Shown here piece by piece: positions 54,122-63,673 of a stretch of DNA of 64,000 bases. This stretch comes from Pseudomonas sp. B33.4 (GTDB lineage: Bacteria; Pseudomonadota; Gammaproteobacteria; Pseudomonadales; Pseudomonadaceae): NCBI RefSeq assembly GCF_034555375.1, contig NZ_CP140706.1, positions 4,579,001 through 4,643,000 of the forward strand. Reading direction: 5' to 3'. How positions within the stretch are numbered: position 1 is the first letter of the stretch; the number at the start of each line of letters is the position of its first letter. The notes beneath the pieces are model-generated. The model worked only from the letters and a program-made list of their open reading frames with translations, made no database searches and was not told the origin of the DNA. The translations under genes were made by a program, and so were the position numbers.

Positions 54122-55333
54122 ATGCAGTTCAGCAAATCGAACAAGCTCGCCAACGTCTGCTACGACATTCGCGGCCCGGTGCTCAAGCACGCCAAACGAC
54201 TGGAAGAGGAAGGCCAGCGCATCCTCAAGCTGAATATCGGCAACCCGGCGCCGTTTGGTTTCGAAGCGCCGGACGAAATTCTTCAGGATGTGATCCGCAA
54301 CCTGCCGACCGCGCAAGGCTACAGCGATTCCAAAGGCCTGTTCAGCGCGCGCAAAGCGGTGATGCAGTACTACCAGCAAAAGAATGTCGAAGGTGTCGGC
54401 ATCGAAGACATCTACCTGGGCAACGGCGTGTCCGAGCTGATCGTGATGTCGCTGCAGGCGCTGCTCAACAACGGCGACGAAGTGCTGGTGCCGGCCCCGG
54501 ACTATCCGCTGTGGACCGCCGCCGTCAGCCTCGCTGGCGGTAACGCCGTGCATTATCTGTGCGACGAAGGCGCCGACTGGTTCCCGGATCTGGCCGACAT
54601 CAAGGCCAAGATCACCCCGAACACCAAAGCCATGGTGATCATCAACCCGAACAACCCGACCGGCGCGGTGTATTCCAGGGAAGTGTTGCTGGGCATGCTG
54701 GAAATCGCCCGCGCGCACAACCTGGTGGTGTTCTCCGACGAGATCTACGACAAGATTCTGTATGACGATGCCGTGCACATCTGCACGGCTTCGCTGGCGC
54801 CGGATCTGCTGTGCCTGACCTTCAACGGTCTGTCGAAGTCCTACCGCGTGGCCGGCTTCCGTTCTGGCTGGATCGCCATCTCCGGGCCGAAACACAACGC
54901 GCAGAGCTACATCGAAGGCATCGACATGCTGGCCAACATGCGCCTGTGCGCCAACGTGCCGAGCCAGCATGCGATCCAGACCGCACTGGGTGGCTATCAG
55001 AGCATCAATGATCTGGTGCTGCCGCAGGGTCGTTTGCTGGAGCAGCGCAACCGCACCTGGGAGTTGCTCAACGACATTCCAGGGGTGAGCTGCGTCAAGC
55101 CGATGGGCGCGCTGTACGCGTTCCCGAAAATCGATCCGAAGGTCTGCCCGATCCACAACGACGAGAAATTCGTCCTCGACCTGCTGCTGTCCGAGAAGCT
55201 GCTGGTGGTACAGGGCACGGCGTTCAACTGGCCGTGGCCGGATCACTTCCGCGTGGTCACCCTGCCCCGCGTCGACGATCTGGAAATGGCCATCGGCCGC
55301 ATCGGCAACTTCCTCAAGTCGTACCGCCAGTAA
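54122..55333 (+). CDS. alaA: Alanine/valine-type aminotransferase AlaA
   Basis: A 403-residue pyridoxal-phosphate class I aminotransferase. The PLP lysine is in FNGLSKSYRVAGFRSGW near 240; IINPNNPTGAVYS near 178 and FSDEIYDKILYDD near 208 are the usual cofactor contacts. The sequence start MQFSKSNKLANVCYDIRGP fits the YfbQ/AlaA type that makes alanine from pyruvate and glutamate. The longer frame beginning at 53960 has no ribosome site and unlikely residues. A hairpin follows the stop. Confidence 0.92.
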   Translation: MQFSKSNKLANVCYDIRGPVLKHAKRLEEEGQRILKLNIGNPAPFGFEAPDEILQDVIRNLPTAQGYSDSKGLFSARKAVMQYYQQKNVEGVGIEDIYLGNGVSELIVMSLQALLNNGDEVLVPAPDYPLWTAAVSLAGGNAVHYLCDEGADWFPDLADIKAKITPNTKAMVIINPNNPTGAVYSREVLLGMLEIARAHNLVVFSDEIYDKILYDDAVHICTASLAPDLLCLTFNGLSKSYRVAGFRSGWIAISGPKHNAQSYIEGIDMLANMRLCANVPSQHAIQTALGGYQSINDLVLPQGRLLEQRNRTWELLNDIPGVSCVKPMGALYAFPKIDPKVCPIHNDEKFVLDLLLSEKLLVVQGTAFNWPWPDHFRVVTLPRVDDLEMAIGRIGNFLKSYRQ

Positions 55334-55341
55334 CTGGCCAG

Positions 55342-55371
55342 CAGTGCGCAACGGCCAAACGTTGCGCACTG
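55342..55371 (+). terminator. Strong hairpin after alaA (no T-run)
   Basis: Perfect inverted repeat CAGTGCGCAACG / CGTTGCGCACTG, 12-base arms with a six-base loop, nine bases after the alaA stop. No T-run follows, so it may be a Rho-linked or processing hairpin. The rest of the 303-base interval up to htpX (55334-55636) holds no gene. Confidence 0.6.
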
Positions 55372-55561
55372 TCTGATTCAGCAACACTTCTGCGTTCCAG
55401 CTCTGCGTACGCCTTCTACACTTGCGATTCGTATCAGTCACCTGCGCCTGAGGTAATGGCGACGGGTCGCGGCTGGCTGTCATCCCTATCGGTATCTGTC
55501 GTGGGAAATGTGCCAAGCACCGAAGAATCCACTGTAGGACACAGTTTGAAATAGTCACTCA

Positions 55562-55591
55562 GTTGAATAGCCCGGTGCAGCACCTTATATA
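55562..55591 (+). promoter_or_regulatory. Heat-shock (sigma-32) type promoter for htpX
   Basis: GTTGAA (55562-55567), a 13-base spacer, then CACCTTATAT (55581-55590), compared with the sigma-32 consensus CTTGAA-N13/14-CCCCATNT. It lies about 45 bases before the htpX ATG, and htpX is a heat-shock gene in E. coli. Confidence 0.5.
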
Positions 55592-55636
55592 CCCCGCAGT
55601 ACGCTACATCTTTAGCTTGAGGAGATTTCTACAACC

Positions 55637-56524
55637 ATGATGCGCATCCTGCTGTTTTTGGCCACTAACCTGGCGGTCGTGCTGATAGCCAGCATCACCC
55701 TGAGCCTGTTCGGCTTCAACGGGTTCATGGCGGCCAACGGGGTTGATCTCGACCTTAGTCAGCTGCTGGTTTTCTGTGCAGTCTTTGGTTTCGCCGGTTC
55801 GCTGTTCTCGCTGTTCATCTCCAAGTGGATGGCGAAGATGAGCACCGGTACCCAGATCATCAGCCAGCCACGCACCCGGCATGAGCAATGGCTGCTGCAA
55901 ACCGTCGAGCAACTGTCCCGCGAAGCCGGGATCAAGATGCCCGAAGTCGGCATTTTCCCGGCCTACGAAGCAAACGCCTTCGCCACTGGCTGGAACAAGA
56001 ACGACGCGCTGGTCGCGGTCAGCCAGGGCTTGCTCGAGCGTTTCTCGCCCGATGAAGTGAAAGCTGTACTGGCCCACGAAATCGGTCACGTGGCCAACGG
56101 CGACATGGTCACGCTGGCGCTGATCCAGGGCGTGGTAAACACCTTCGTGATGTTCTTTGCGCGGATCATCGGCAACTTCGTCGACAAAGTGATCTTCAAG
56201 AACGAAGAAGGCCAGGGCATCGCTTACTACGTGGCGACCATCTTCGCCGAACTGGTACTGGGCATTCTCGCCAGTGCGATCGTCATGTGGTTCTCGCGCA
56301 AGCGCGAATTCCGTGCCGACGAAGCCGGCGCACGTCTGGCCGGCACCAGCGCGATGATCGGTGCACTGCAACGCCTGCGCGCCGAACAGGGCCTGCCGGT
56401 GCATATGCCCGACACCCTGAACGCCTTTGGCATCAACGGTGGCATCAAACAGGGCTTCGCCCGCATGTTCATGAGCCACCCGCCGCTGGAAGAGCGTATT
56501 GACGCACTGCGTCGTCGCGGCTGA
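55637..56524 (+). CDS. htpX: Membrane metalloprotease HtpX
   Basis: A 295-residue inner-membrane zinc metalloprotease of quality control. Two transmembrane helices near the start (5-25, 35-58) and two in the middle (about 158-180, 195-215). The zinc site is [13 protein letters not shown] near 140, with the third ligand Glu in [10 protein letters not shown] near 222. ATG at 55637 follows GAGGAG. Length and motifs are normal. Its substrates are misfolded membrane proteins, with FtsH. A strong terminator follows. Confidence 0.95.
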   Translation: MMRILLFLATNLAVVLIASITLSLFGFNGFMAANGVDLDLSQLLVFCAVFGFAGSLFSLFISKWMAKMSTGTQIISQPRTRHEQWLLQTVEQLSREAGIKMPEVGIFPAYEANAFATGWNKNDALVAVSQGLLERFSPDEVKAVLAHEIGHVANGDMVTLALIQGVVNTFVMFFARIIGNFVDKVIFKNEEGQGIAYYVATIFAELVLGILASAIVMWFSRKREFRADEAGARLAGTSAMIGALQRLRAEQGLPVHMPDTLNAFGINGGIKQGFARMFMSHPPLEERIDALRRRG

Positions 56525-56542
56525 TCAGATTGGCGTAAAAAC

Positions 56543-56573
56543 AAAAGGCCCGCAGTGATGCGGGCCTTTTTTT
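56543..56573 (+). terminator. Rho-independent terminator after htpX
   Basis: AAAAGGCCCGCA, short loop GTGA, TGCGGGCCTTTTTTT: a nine-base GC-rich stem with seven T's, starting 19 bases after the stop. Confidence 0.93.
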
Positions 56574-56600
56574 GTTGCCTGACAAATGGGTTGCTCCCAA

Positions 56601-56703
56601 TGGCCTCATCGCTGGCAAGCCAGCTCCCACAATGATTTGTGGGCGCTGAAGATTTTGATGAACACCCGAAACCCTGTGGGAGCTGGCTTGCCAGCGATGG
56701 GGC
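56601..56703. repeat. REPIN, GCTGGCTTGCCAGCGAT class
   Basis: Inverted arms of about 31 bases (TGGCCTCATCGCTGGCAAGC at the left end) with a 40-base spacer. A different REP class from those near pvdS and atu. It lies between htpX and the convergent tpm gene. Confidence 0.85.
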
Positions 56704-56722
56704 CAGCCCTACTGGCGCAGAA

Positions 56723-57370
56723 CTATTGGCTGGAAATCCGGTACACCCGCTCCTCCAGACGCGTCACCCCCGCCTGCAAGAACTTCCAGCTCTCGCCCAG
56801 CACATCTTGCTCTTCCAGCATCTGCACCTGCCAGACATCTTCCAGCAACCGCTGCACCTCTTTATCCGCCACCGCAAATGGCGGCCCCGGCATCTGCGCC
56901 TGATCGTAATCCAGCGTAATCAACAGTCCCTGCACCCCTTGCGCAAGGATCTGCTGAAGATGCGCCGCATAACGCTCACGCATCGGCGGCGGCAAGGCGA
57001 TCAGTGCCGCCCGGTCGTACAGCGCCGTGCAGTCGGCCACATCGTTCGCCGTCAACGCGAAGAAGTCACCACACCACAACTCGATGGCATCACCGCGATA
57101 GACCTTGAACGCGCCCTTCTGACTAATCTGCGGCTGAATCTGATGCTCGGTGAAGAAGTCTTCGATCGCCTTTTCCGACAGTTCGATCCCGAGCACCGAA
57201 TGACCGCGCTCAGCAAGCCACGCCAGATCCATACTTTTCCCACACAAAGGTACGAGCACCCGCGCCGATGCCGGGACCGCCCAGTGCCGCTGCAAATACG
57301 GATTCACCTCCGGCAGGTGAAAACCGATCTGACCGGACGCCCACTTCTTGTGCCAAAACTCAGGCTGCAT
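56723..57370 (-). CDS. tpm: Thiopurine S-methyltransferase
   Basis: A 215-residue SAM-dependent methyltransferase. [14 protein letters not shown] at the start and [16 protein letters not shown] near 38 are hallmark TPMT stretches; GDFFAL near 100 and [11 protein letters not shown] near 118 complete the SAM and substrate site. In Pseudomonas this enzyme methylates selenium and tellurium oxyanions as well as thiopurines, giving resistance. ATG at 57370. Divergent from ygiD. Confidence 0.93.
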   Translation of the reverse strand: MQPEFWHKKWASGQIGFHLPEVNPYLQRHWAVPASARVLVPLCGKSMDLAWLAERGHSVLGIELSEKAIEDFFTEHQIQPQISQKGAFKVYRGDAIELWCGDFFALTANDVADCTALYDRAALIALPPPMRERYAAHLQQILAQGVQGLLITLDYDQAQMPGPPFAVADKEVQRLLEDVWQVQMLEEQDVLGESWKFLQAGVTRLEERVYRISSQ

Positions 57371-57473
57371 GCATCACTCCCAATAATTCGATCAAAAAGC
57401 GTTAAAACTTATATTAGATTTAGATCAATGATCTGACTGAAGATGAGCTCATCTTAACGCTCAGGAACCCATC

Positions 57474-58241
57474 ATGTTTCCCAGCCTGTTTATTTCCCAC
57501 GGCTCCCCCATGCTCGCGCTGGAACCCGGTGCCAGTGGCCCGGCGCTGGCGCGTCTGGCCGCTGAATTAGCGAAACCCAAAGCCATCGTGATCGTCTCCG
57601 CCCACTGGGAGAGCCACGAACTGCTGGTCAGCAGCCATGCGCAACCGGAAACCTGGCATGACTTCGGCGGCTTTCCCCGCGCACTGTTTGAAGTGCAGTA
57701 CCCGGCGCCGGGTAATCCACAGTTGGCCGCTGAGGTGGCCGATCTGCTGAATGCCAACAACCTGCCCGCACGCCTCGACCCGCAACGCCCGTTCGATCAT
57801 GGTGTCTGGGTGCCGTTGTCGCTGATGTACCCGCAGGCGGATATTCCCGTGGTGCAAGTCTCGCTGCCGAGCCGCGCTGGCCCGGCACTGCAAACCCGGG
57901 TCGGCCGAGCGTTGGCGGGCCTGCGTGATCAGGGCATTTTGCTGATCGGCTCCGGCAGCATCACCCACAACCTGCGCGAACTGGACTGGCATGCTGGCCC
58001 GGAAAGTGTCGAGCCGTGGGCGCGGGATTTCCGTGACTGGGTGATCGAGAAGTTGGCGGCCGACGATGAGGCGGCGCTGCATGATTATCGCCAGCAGGCG
58101 CCGCATGCGGTGCGCAGCCATCCGAGCGATGAGCATTTGTTGCCGCTGTATTTTGCCCGGGGTGCGGGCGGTGAGTTCAGCGTGGCGCACAAAGGATTCA
58201 CGATGGGCGCACTGGGCATGGACATCTATCGCTTCGGTTAA
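57474..58241 (+). CDS. ygiD: LigB-family dioxygenase YgiD (4,5-DOPA dioxygenase type)
   Basis: A 255-residue class III extradiol dioxygenase-fold protein. Metal ligands: His in FISHGSPML near 10, His in VIVSAHWESHE near 42-46, and Glu/His downstream around ITHNLREL near 165. The N-terminal sequence and size fit YgiD and plant 4,5-DOPA dioxygenases. Its physiological substrate in bacteria is unknown. ATG at 57474 follows AGGAA. REPIN and bidirectional terminator follow. Confidence 0.88.
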   Translation: MFPSLFISHGSPMLALEPGASGPALARLAAELAKPKAIVIVSAHWESHELLVSSHAQPETWHDFGGFPRALFEVQYPAPGNPQLAAEVADLLNANNLPARLDPQRPFDHGVWVPLSLMYPQADIPVVQVSLPSRAGPALQTRVGRALAGLRDQGILLIGSGSITHNLRELDWHAGPESVEPWARDFRDWVIEKLAADDEAALHDYRQQAPHAVRSHPSDEHLLPLYFARGAGGEFSVAHKGFTMGALGMDIYRFG

Positions 58242-58245
58242 AAGC

Positions 58246-58323
58246 AAAAGATCGCAGCCTTCGGCAGCTCCTACATTTGGAATGCGTTCCCCCTGTAGGA
58301 GCTGCCGAAGGCTGCGATCTTTT
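58246..58323. repeat. REPIN, GCTGCCGAAGGCTGCGATC class
   Basis: Perfect inverted arms of 30 bases beginning AAAAGATCGCAGCCTTCGGC, spacer of about 18 bases. Same class as the copy at the right end of the window. Confidence 0.88.
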
Positions 58324-58340
58324 GATCTTTCAGGCAGGCA

Positions 58341-58372
58341 AAAAAAATCCCCGAACCAGTCGGGGATTTTTT
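58341..58372. terminator. Bidirectional terminator between ygiD and deaD
   Basis: AAAAAAATCCCCG, loop AACCAGT, CGGGGATTTTTT: stem with A-run on one side and T-run on the other, so it can end both convergent transcripts. Confidence 0.93.
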
Positions 58373-58400
58373 ATGTTCGATCAATCAGCCCAAGGGCGGA

Positions 58401-60074
58401 TCAATCTTCGCGATAGCGACGCAGTTTCAGCTGCTTACCGGCAACGCGAGTGTCCTTCAGTTTGGTCAGGAGTTTGTCCAGACCATCTTCCGGCAGCTCG
58501 ACGAGGCTGAAGCTGTCACGCACCTGGATGCGACCGATCGCTTCACGGGCCAGACCGCCTTCGTTGAGGATGGCGCCCAGCAGGTTCTTCGCAGCGATAC
58601 CGTCACGCGCACCCAGCGCGGTACGGCAACGAGCACGGCCTTCGCCCAAAGGCATTGGCGCGCGACGCTCGCGGTCACCACGATCAGGACGATCACCGGT
58701 GCGCTCAGGACGGTCGCCACGCGGTGCGTTATTCGGCACCAGTGGACGTTCCTTCTCGATCGCGGCCAGGTTCAGCGCTTGACCGTTGGTGGCTTTGCGC
58801 AGCAGCGCAGCAGCCAGAGCACGCGGGGTGCAACCGATGTCTGCAGTTAGACGATCGAGCAGCTCACCGTGAGTCGACTCGGCATCAGCAACCAGCGGCG
58901 ACAGGCTGTTGGTCAGTTTCTTGATGCGTGCATCGAGAACAGCTTGAGCGTCCGGCAGGCGTACTTCAGCGACTTTCTGACCGGTTACACGCTCGATCAC
59001 CTGCAGCATGCGGCGCTCACGTGGAGTCACCAGCAGCAGTGCACGACCTTCGCGACCGGCACGGCCAGTACGGCCGATACGGTGAACGTAGGACTCTGGA
59101 TCGTACGGCATGTCAACGTTGAACACGTGAGTGATGCGCGGAACGTCCAGACCACGAGCAGCAACGTCGGTCGCGACAACGATGTCCAGACGGCCATCTT
59201 TCAGCGAGTCAATAACGCGCTCACGCTGGTTCTGGGCGATGTCACCGTTCAGCGCCGCGGCTTTGTAGCCTTTGGCGTCGAGGGCACTGGCCAGGTCCAG
59301 GGTCGCTTGCTTGGTGCGCACGAACATGATCAGAGCGTCGAAATCTTCCACTTCCAGCAAGCTGAGAACGGCCGAAGTCTTCTGGTCAGCGTGAACCAAC
59401 AGGTGAGCCTGTTCGATCGCGGTAACGGTCTGGGTCTTGGTCTGGATCTTCACGTGTTGCGGATCGCGCAGATGGCGTTCGGCAATGGCGCGGATCGACT
59501 GCGGCAGGGTAGCCGAGAACAAAACGGTCTGACGGGTCGCTGGCAGCGCCTTGAAGATGACTTCCAGGTCATCCATGAAGCCCAGTTTCAACATTTCGTC
59601 AGCTTCGTCGAGAACCAGGTGGTTCACGGTCGACAGCACTTTTTCGTCACGACGCAGGTGGTCGCACAGACGGCCCGGAGTGGCGACAACGATCTGTGCG
59701 CCATTACGGATTGCTTTCAGTTGCGGGCCCATCGGCGCGCCGCCGTAAACGGCCACAACAGTAACGCCCGGCATTTGCTTGGCGTAGGTTTCGAAAGCGG
59801 TTGCTACTTGCAGCGCCAACTCACGAGTTGGCGCCAGGATCAGGGCTTGCGGTTCGCGCTTGGCAGGATCGATGCGGTGCAGGATAGGCAGTGCGAACGC
59901 GGCGGTTTTACCGGTACCGGTTTGCGCCTGGCCAATCATGTCCTGGCCGGCCATGATGATCGGGATCGATTGCTGCTGAATCGCCGAAGGCTCTTCGTAG
60001 CCGGTCGCTGCGACGGCTGCAAGAATATTCGGGTTAAGATTAAAAGCGGCGAATCCGCCGGTTTCCTGGGTCAT
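58401..60074 (-). CDS. deaD: DEAD-box RNA helicase DeaD/CsdA
   Basis: A 557-residue ATP-dependent RNA helicase. Motifs in order: Q region (FNLNPNILAAVAATGYEEPSAIQ, read in parts), AQTGTGKTAAF near 46 (I), APTRELALQ (Ia), VVATPGRLCDHL (Ib), LVLDEADEML (II), LFSATLP (III), then DVAARGLDVP and HRIGRTGRAGREG (V, VI). An Arg/Asp-rich linker (about 430-475) and a C-terminal RNA-binding DbpA-like domain (480-550) follow, as in CsdA. It helps ribosome assembly and RNA decay in the cold. ATG at 60074 follows GAGG; the open frame upstream to 60317 is not used. Confidence 0.94.
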   Translation of the reverse strand: MTQETGGFAAFNLNPNILAAVAATGYEEPSAIQQQSIPIIMAGQDMIGQAQTGTGKTAAFALPILHRIDPAKREPQALILAPTRELALQVATAFETYAKQMPGVTVVAVYGGAPMGPQLKAIRNGAQIVVATPGRLCDHLRRDEKVLSTVNHLVLDEADEMLKLGFMDDLEVIFKALPATRQTVLFSATLPQSIRAIAERHLRDPQHVKIQTKTQTVTAIEQAHLLVHADQKTSAVLSLLEVEDFDALIMFVRTKQATLDLASALDAKGYKAAALNGDIAQNQRERVIDSLKDGRLDIVVATDVAARGLDVPRITHVFNVDMPYDPESYVHRIGRTGRAGREGRALLLVTPRERRMLQVIERVTGQKVAEVRLPDAQAVLDARIKKLTNSLSPLVADAESTHGELLDRLTADIGCTPRALAAALLRKATNGQALNLAAIEKERPLVPNNAPRGDRPERTGDRPDRGDRERRAPMPLGEGRARCRTALGARDGIAAKNLLGAILNEGGLAREAIGRIQVRDSFSLVELPEDGLDKLLTKLKDTRVAGKQLKLRRYRED

Positions 60075-60497
60075 GGGTCTGCCTCTAAGTGCATCCGCAA
60101 AGACCCATGCTCCAAAGCTGCGCATGCCGTGTTGAGACTCAAGAGTCGCCCTGGCAGCTTTGTCGGCGGGGATTTGCGAAAACGAATGAATGAAAAAAAG
60201 AATCGTCCGGGAAGAGCCCGCAATGCGGACGTGCAGCCGAAGCTGACTTCGGGAAATTGCGCTACCTAAACGCGGCCCGGTTAAAGGCCGGCGCGCACTA
60301 TACCGGATTTTGCCCAAAAAGGGAGCTTTTTTTATCGTCTGAATGCGTGTGTCACCGCTGTGTAATGGGGTTTTGCGGATAATCGCGCCAAGGTCTATTT
60401 TTCAAAGGCCCGGCCCTGCGGGCGATGACGCTTAAACGATTCATCGATGTGCGGCATACCGTCGCTGCACCCGCCCTTCCCGCCCGAGGATTTCGCC
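60075..60497. other. Leader/intergenic region between deaD and the crotonase gene
   Basis: 423 bases between divergent genes. The deaD side (60075-60317) stays open in frame for 81 codons but reads as noise and is more likely a long 5' leader, as known for cold-shock helicase mRNAs. Poly-A stretches (60188-60200, 60321-60333) are present. No clear -35/-10 was assigned. The crotonase side (60318-60497) shows nothing recognised beyond GAGGA before its ATG. Confidence 0.35.
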
Positions 60498-61289
60498 ATG
60501 AATCAGCCCTGCCCCGGCCGCGTCAGCCGTGAACGTCGTGGTCACGTCCATCTGATTGGCCTCGATCGAACGGCCAAACGCAATGCTTTCGACCTCGACC
60601 TGCTCAACGAGCTTAGCCTGGCCTATGGCGAGTTCGAGGCCGACAGCGAGGCGCGGGTAGCCGTGGTGTTCGGTCATGGCGAACACTTTACCGCCGGTCT
60701 GGATCTGGTGAATGCCAGCTCGGCTTTGGCGCAAGGCTGGCAGGTTCCGACCGGCGGTTGCGATCCGTGGGGCGTTTTCGTCGGGCCACGGGTGAGCAAA
60801 CCGGTGATTGTCGCCGCGCAGGGTTACTGCCTGACCATTGGCATCGAGCTGATGCTGGCGGCAGATATCAATCTCTGTGCGAGCAATACCCGCTTCGCAC
60901 AAATGGAAGTGCAGCGTGGAATTTTTCCTTTTGGTGGCGCGACTTTACGTTTTCATCAGGTGGCCGGATGGGGCAATGCGATGCGCTGGTTGCTCACCGG
61001 CGATGAGTTCGATGCGCACGAGGCGTTGCATTTGGGATTGGTGCAGGAAGTGATGGCCAGTGAAGACCTGTTGCCGCGGGCGATTGAGTTGGCAGAACGG
61101 ATTGCCCGGCAGGCGCCTTTGGGCGTGCAGGCGACGTTGATGTCGGCGCGGCAGGCACGTTATGAGGGTGAGACAGCGGCGGCGCAGGGGTTACCGGCGC
61201 TGGTAAAGAAGTTGTTGGCCAGTGAGGATGCCAAGGAGGGGGTGCGCTCGTTGGTAGAGCGGCGACCTGGAGTCTTCAAGGGGATCTGA
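60498..61289 (+). CDS. Crotonase-family enoyl-CoA hydratase/isomerase
   Basis: A 263-residue crotonase-fold enzyme. The oxyanion loops are GHGEHFTAGLDLVNAS near 72-86 and AAQGYCLTIGIELMLAADIN near 116-135. The Glu at position near 150 (FAQMEVQRGIFP) may be catalytic; the second usual Glu is not clear. Substrate unknown; it is a single gene, unlike AtuE in an operon. ATG at 60498 follows GAGGA. It diverges from deaD. Confidence 0.85.
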   Translation: MNQPCPGRVSRERRGHVHLIGLDRTAKRNAFDLDLLNELSLAYGEFEADSEARVAVVFGHGEHFTAGLDLVNASSALAQGWQVPTGGCDPWGVFVGPRVSKPVIVAAQGYCLTIGIELMLAADINLCASNTRFAQMEVQRGIFPFGGATLRFHQVAGWGNAMRWLLTGDEFDAHEALHLGLVQEVMASEDLLPRAIELAERIARQAPLGVQATLMSARQARYEGETAAAQGLPALVKKLLASEDAKEGVRSLVERRPGVFKGI

Positions 61290-61314
61290 AAAATTTGGCG
61301 CCTGCCATGACGCC

Positions 61315-61378
61315 ATCGCGAGCAGGCTCACTCCTACAAGGGAACGCATTTCAATGTAGGAGTGAGCCTGCTCGCGAT
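61315..61378. repeat. REPIN, GTAGGAGTGAGCCTGCTCGCGAT class
   Basis: Perfect inverted arms of 24 bases (ATCGCGAGCAGGCTCACTCC at the left end), 16-base spacer. Same class as the copy in the atu operon. Confidence 0.88.
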
Positions 61379-61400
61379 AGGGCCAGCAAGGCCAGATGCC

Positions 61401-62156
61401 TCAGGTGGCTGGGCGAATACTGTTGATCAACGACTGCAACGAATACCCCAACCTCGGTGCCAGCGCTTCAGCCCGGACCGTCAGTGCCTGCATGTCCAGT
61501 TCCTGATCGAGATCCGCCGGCACCAGCAGAATCACATTGCCCTCCTTCACCGGCAGCTCCCAATAATGCCGGTGGTACAGCCCGCGCAACAACGCCGCAC
61601 CCAACGGTTTGCCATCGTCTGTGGCCCACTGGTTGATCACCAGCCAACCGCCCGGATTCAGCCGCTTCTGACAGTCGCCGAGAAAGCTCCAGGCCAGATG
61701 GCCGACACCCGGCCCGACATCGGTGTACAGGTCCACAAAAATCAGGTCCGCCGGCTCAGCCGTCGGCAGCAGTTCGAGGGCGTCACCGACGCGAATGTAC
61801 AGCCGCGGATCATCATCCAGGCCAAGGTATTCGATGGCCAGACGCGGCACATCCGGGCGCAATTCAATCGCTTCGACATCTTCCAGCGGCAGAAACTTGA
61901 GGCAAGCCTGAGTCAGCGTACCGGCACCGAGCCCCAGAAACAGCGCACTCTCCGGCTGTTCATGGCACAACGCACCAATCAGCATCGCCCGGGTGTAGTC
62001 GTATTCCAGCCAGCTCGGATCAGCGGTGAACACGCAGCTTTGCTCGATCGCATCGCCGAACTCGAGAAAGCGGTAATCAGCCACTTCCAGCACGCGAATC
62101 ACGCCGAACTCATCCTGTACTTCGGCGAGCAGATGCTCGACGCGCTCCTCAGTCAT
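61401..62156 (-). CDS. Spermidine-synthase-like methyltransferase-fold protein
   Basis: A 251-residue Rossmann-fold protein of the spermidine synthase-like group. ALFLGLGAGTLTQACL near 71 is the cofactor loop, VEAIELRPDVPRLA near 93 holds the acidic ribose contact, and LIFVDLYTDVGPG near 137 replaces the aminopropyl-acceptor region. It lacks the full speE pattern, so polyamine synthesis is not certain. ATG at 62156. Convergent with the crotonase gene across a REPIN, divergent from the DAHP synthase gene. Confidence 0.8.
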   Translation of the reverse strand: MTEERVEHLLAEVQDEFGVIRVLEVADYRFLEFGDAIEQSCVFTADPSWLEYDYTRAMLIGALCHEQPESALFLGLGAGTLTQACLKFLPLEDVEAIELRPDVPRLAIEYLGLDDDPRLYIRVGDALELLPTAEPADLIFVDLYTDVGPGVGHLAWSFLGDCQKRLNPGGWLVINQWATDDGKPLGAALLRGLYHRHYWELPVKEGNVILLVPADLDQELDMQALTVRAEALAPRLGYSLQSLINSIRPAT

Positions 62157-62309
62157 TTCGTCTCCTGATGGTCACCGGGCGCGGTGACGCGATGGCACCG
62201 CTGTGGCGCCGTGGCAAAGCGGCGATTGTCGGTGATGGGGCGGGAGCAGGTCACGCACTAATTGCTGCTACCATGGGCTTCCCGTGCGTAGAACCAATTA
62301 GAGACCGTG

Positions 62310-63656
62310 ATGAGCCAACCGTGGAGCCCTGACAGCTGGCGCGCCCTGCCGATCCAGCAGCAACCGCAATACCCCGACGCCGCGCACCTGAGCCAGGTCG
62401 AGCAAACCCTGGCCAGCTATCCGCCACTGGTGTTTGCCGGCGAAGCACGCGAACTGCGCCGTCAGTTCGCCGAAGTCACCCAGGGCCGGGCCTTCCTGCT
62501 GCAGGGCGGCGATTGCGCGGAAAGTTTCGCCGAGTTCTCCGCAGCGAAGATTCGCGACACCTTTAAAGTGTTGCTGCAAATGGCGATCGTCATGACCTTC
62601 GCCGCCGGTTGCCCGGTGGTCAAGGTCGGGCGCATGGCCGGTCAGTTTGCCAAACCGCGCTCGGCCAACGACGAGACCATCGACGGCGTGACGTTGCCGG
62701 CTTATCGCGGTGACATCGTCAACGGCATCGGTTTCGATGAGAAGAGCCGCGTACCGGATCCGGAGCGTCTGCTGCAGTCCTATCACCAGTCCACCGCGAC
62801 GCTGAACCTGCTGCGCGCGTTTGCTCAGGGCGGTTTTGCCGACCTGCACCAAGTACACAAGTGGAACCTCGACTTCATCGCCAACTCGGCGCTGGCCGAA
62901 AAGTACAGCCACCTCGCCGACCGCATCGATGAAACCCTGGCGTTCATGCGCGCCTGCGGCATGGACAGCTCGCCGCAACTGCGCGAAACCAGCTTCTTTA
63001 CCGCCCACGAAGCGCTGCTGCTGAACTACGAAGAAGCCTTCGTGCGTCGCGACAGCCTGACCAACGATTACTACGATTGCTCGGCGCACATGCTGTGGAT
63101 CGGCGACCGCACCCGCCAACTCGACGGCGCGCATGTCGAGTTCCTCCGTGGCGTGAACAACCCGATCGGCGTCAAGGTCGGCCCGAGCATGGACCCGGAT
63201 GATCTGATCCGTCTGATCGACGTGCTCAACCCGGACAACGATCCGGGGCGCCTGAACCTGATCGCACGGATGGGTGCGAACAAGGTCGGCGATCACTTGC
63301 CGGCGCTGATCCGCGCGGTGCAACGTGAAGGCAAGCAGGTGCTGTGGAGTTCCGACCCGATGCACGGCAACACCATTAAGGCCAGCAGCGGTTACAAGAC
63401 CCGCGACTTCGCGCAAATCCTCGGTGAGGTTAAACAGTTCTTCCAGGTGCACGAAGCCGAAGGCAGTTATGCCGGCGGCATTCACATCGAGATGACGGGG
63501 CAAAATGTCACCGAGTGCATTGGTGGCGCGCGGCCGATTACTGAAGATGGCTTGTCGGATCGCTATCACACCCATTGTGATCCGCGGATGAATGCCGATC
63601 AGTCGCTGGAGTTGGCGTTCTTGATCGCTGAAACCCTGAAGCAGGTTCGCCGCTAG
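62310..63656 (+). CDS. Class II 3-deoxy-7-phosphoheptulonate (DAHP) synthase
   Basis: A 448-residue class II (plant-like) DAHP synthase, the first step of the shikimate pathway, joining phosphoenolpyruvate and erythrose-4-phosphate. Conserved stretches: [12 protein letters not shown] near 72 with the metal-binding Cys, [13 protein letters not shown] near 110, [10 protein letters not shown] near 292, and [15 protein letters not shown] near 393. Class II enzymes are not inhibited like AroF/G/H; in Pseudomonas they may serve phenazine or general synthesis, but nothing here shows a secondary-metabolite context. ATG at 62310 is preferred to GTG at 62307. Confidence 0.93.
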   Translation: MSQPWSPDSWRALPIQQQPQYPDAAHLSQVEQTLASYPPLVFAGEARELRRQFAEVTQGRAFLLQGGDCAESFAEFSAAKIRDTFKVLLQMAIVMTFAAGCPVVKVGRMAGQFAKPRSANDETIDGVTLPAYRGDIVNGIGFDEKSRVPDPERLLQSYHQSTATLNLLRAFAQGGFADLHQVHKWNLDFIANSALAEKYSHLADRIDETLAFMRACGMDSSPQLRETSFFTAHEALLLNYEEAFVRRDSLTNDYYDCSAHMLWIGDRTRQLDGAHVEFLRGVNNPIGVKVGPSMDPDDLIRLIDVLNPDNDPGRLNLIARMGANKVGDHLPALIRAVQREGKQVLWSSDPMHGNTIKASSGYKTRDFAQILGEVKQFFQVHEAEGSYAGGIHIEMTGQNVTECIGGARPITEDGLSDRYHTHCDPRMNADQSLELAFLIAETLKQVRR

Positions 63657-63673
63657 ACCGCGTCCCGCAAACT

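Noticed and set aside
54017..55558. Minus-strand frame opposite alaA (513 residues)
   Set aside because: Shadow of a clear aminotransferase; composition atypical.
58869..60269. Plus-strand frame opposite deaD
   Set aside because: DEAD-box motifs are all on the minus strand here; the plus translation has no domain.
62298..63575. Minus-strand frame opposite class II DAHP synthase
   Set aside because: Shadow frame; DAHP synthase signatures are complete on the plus strand.
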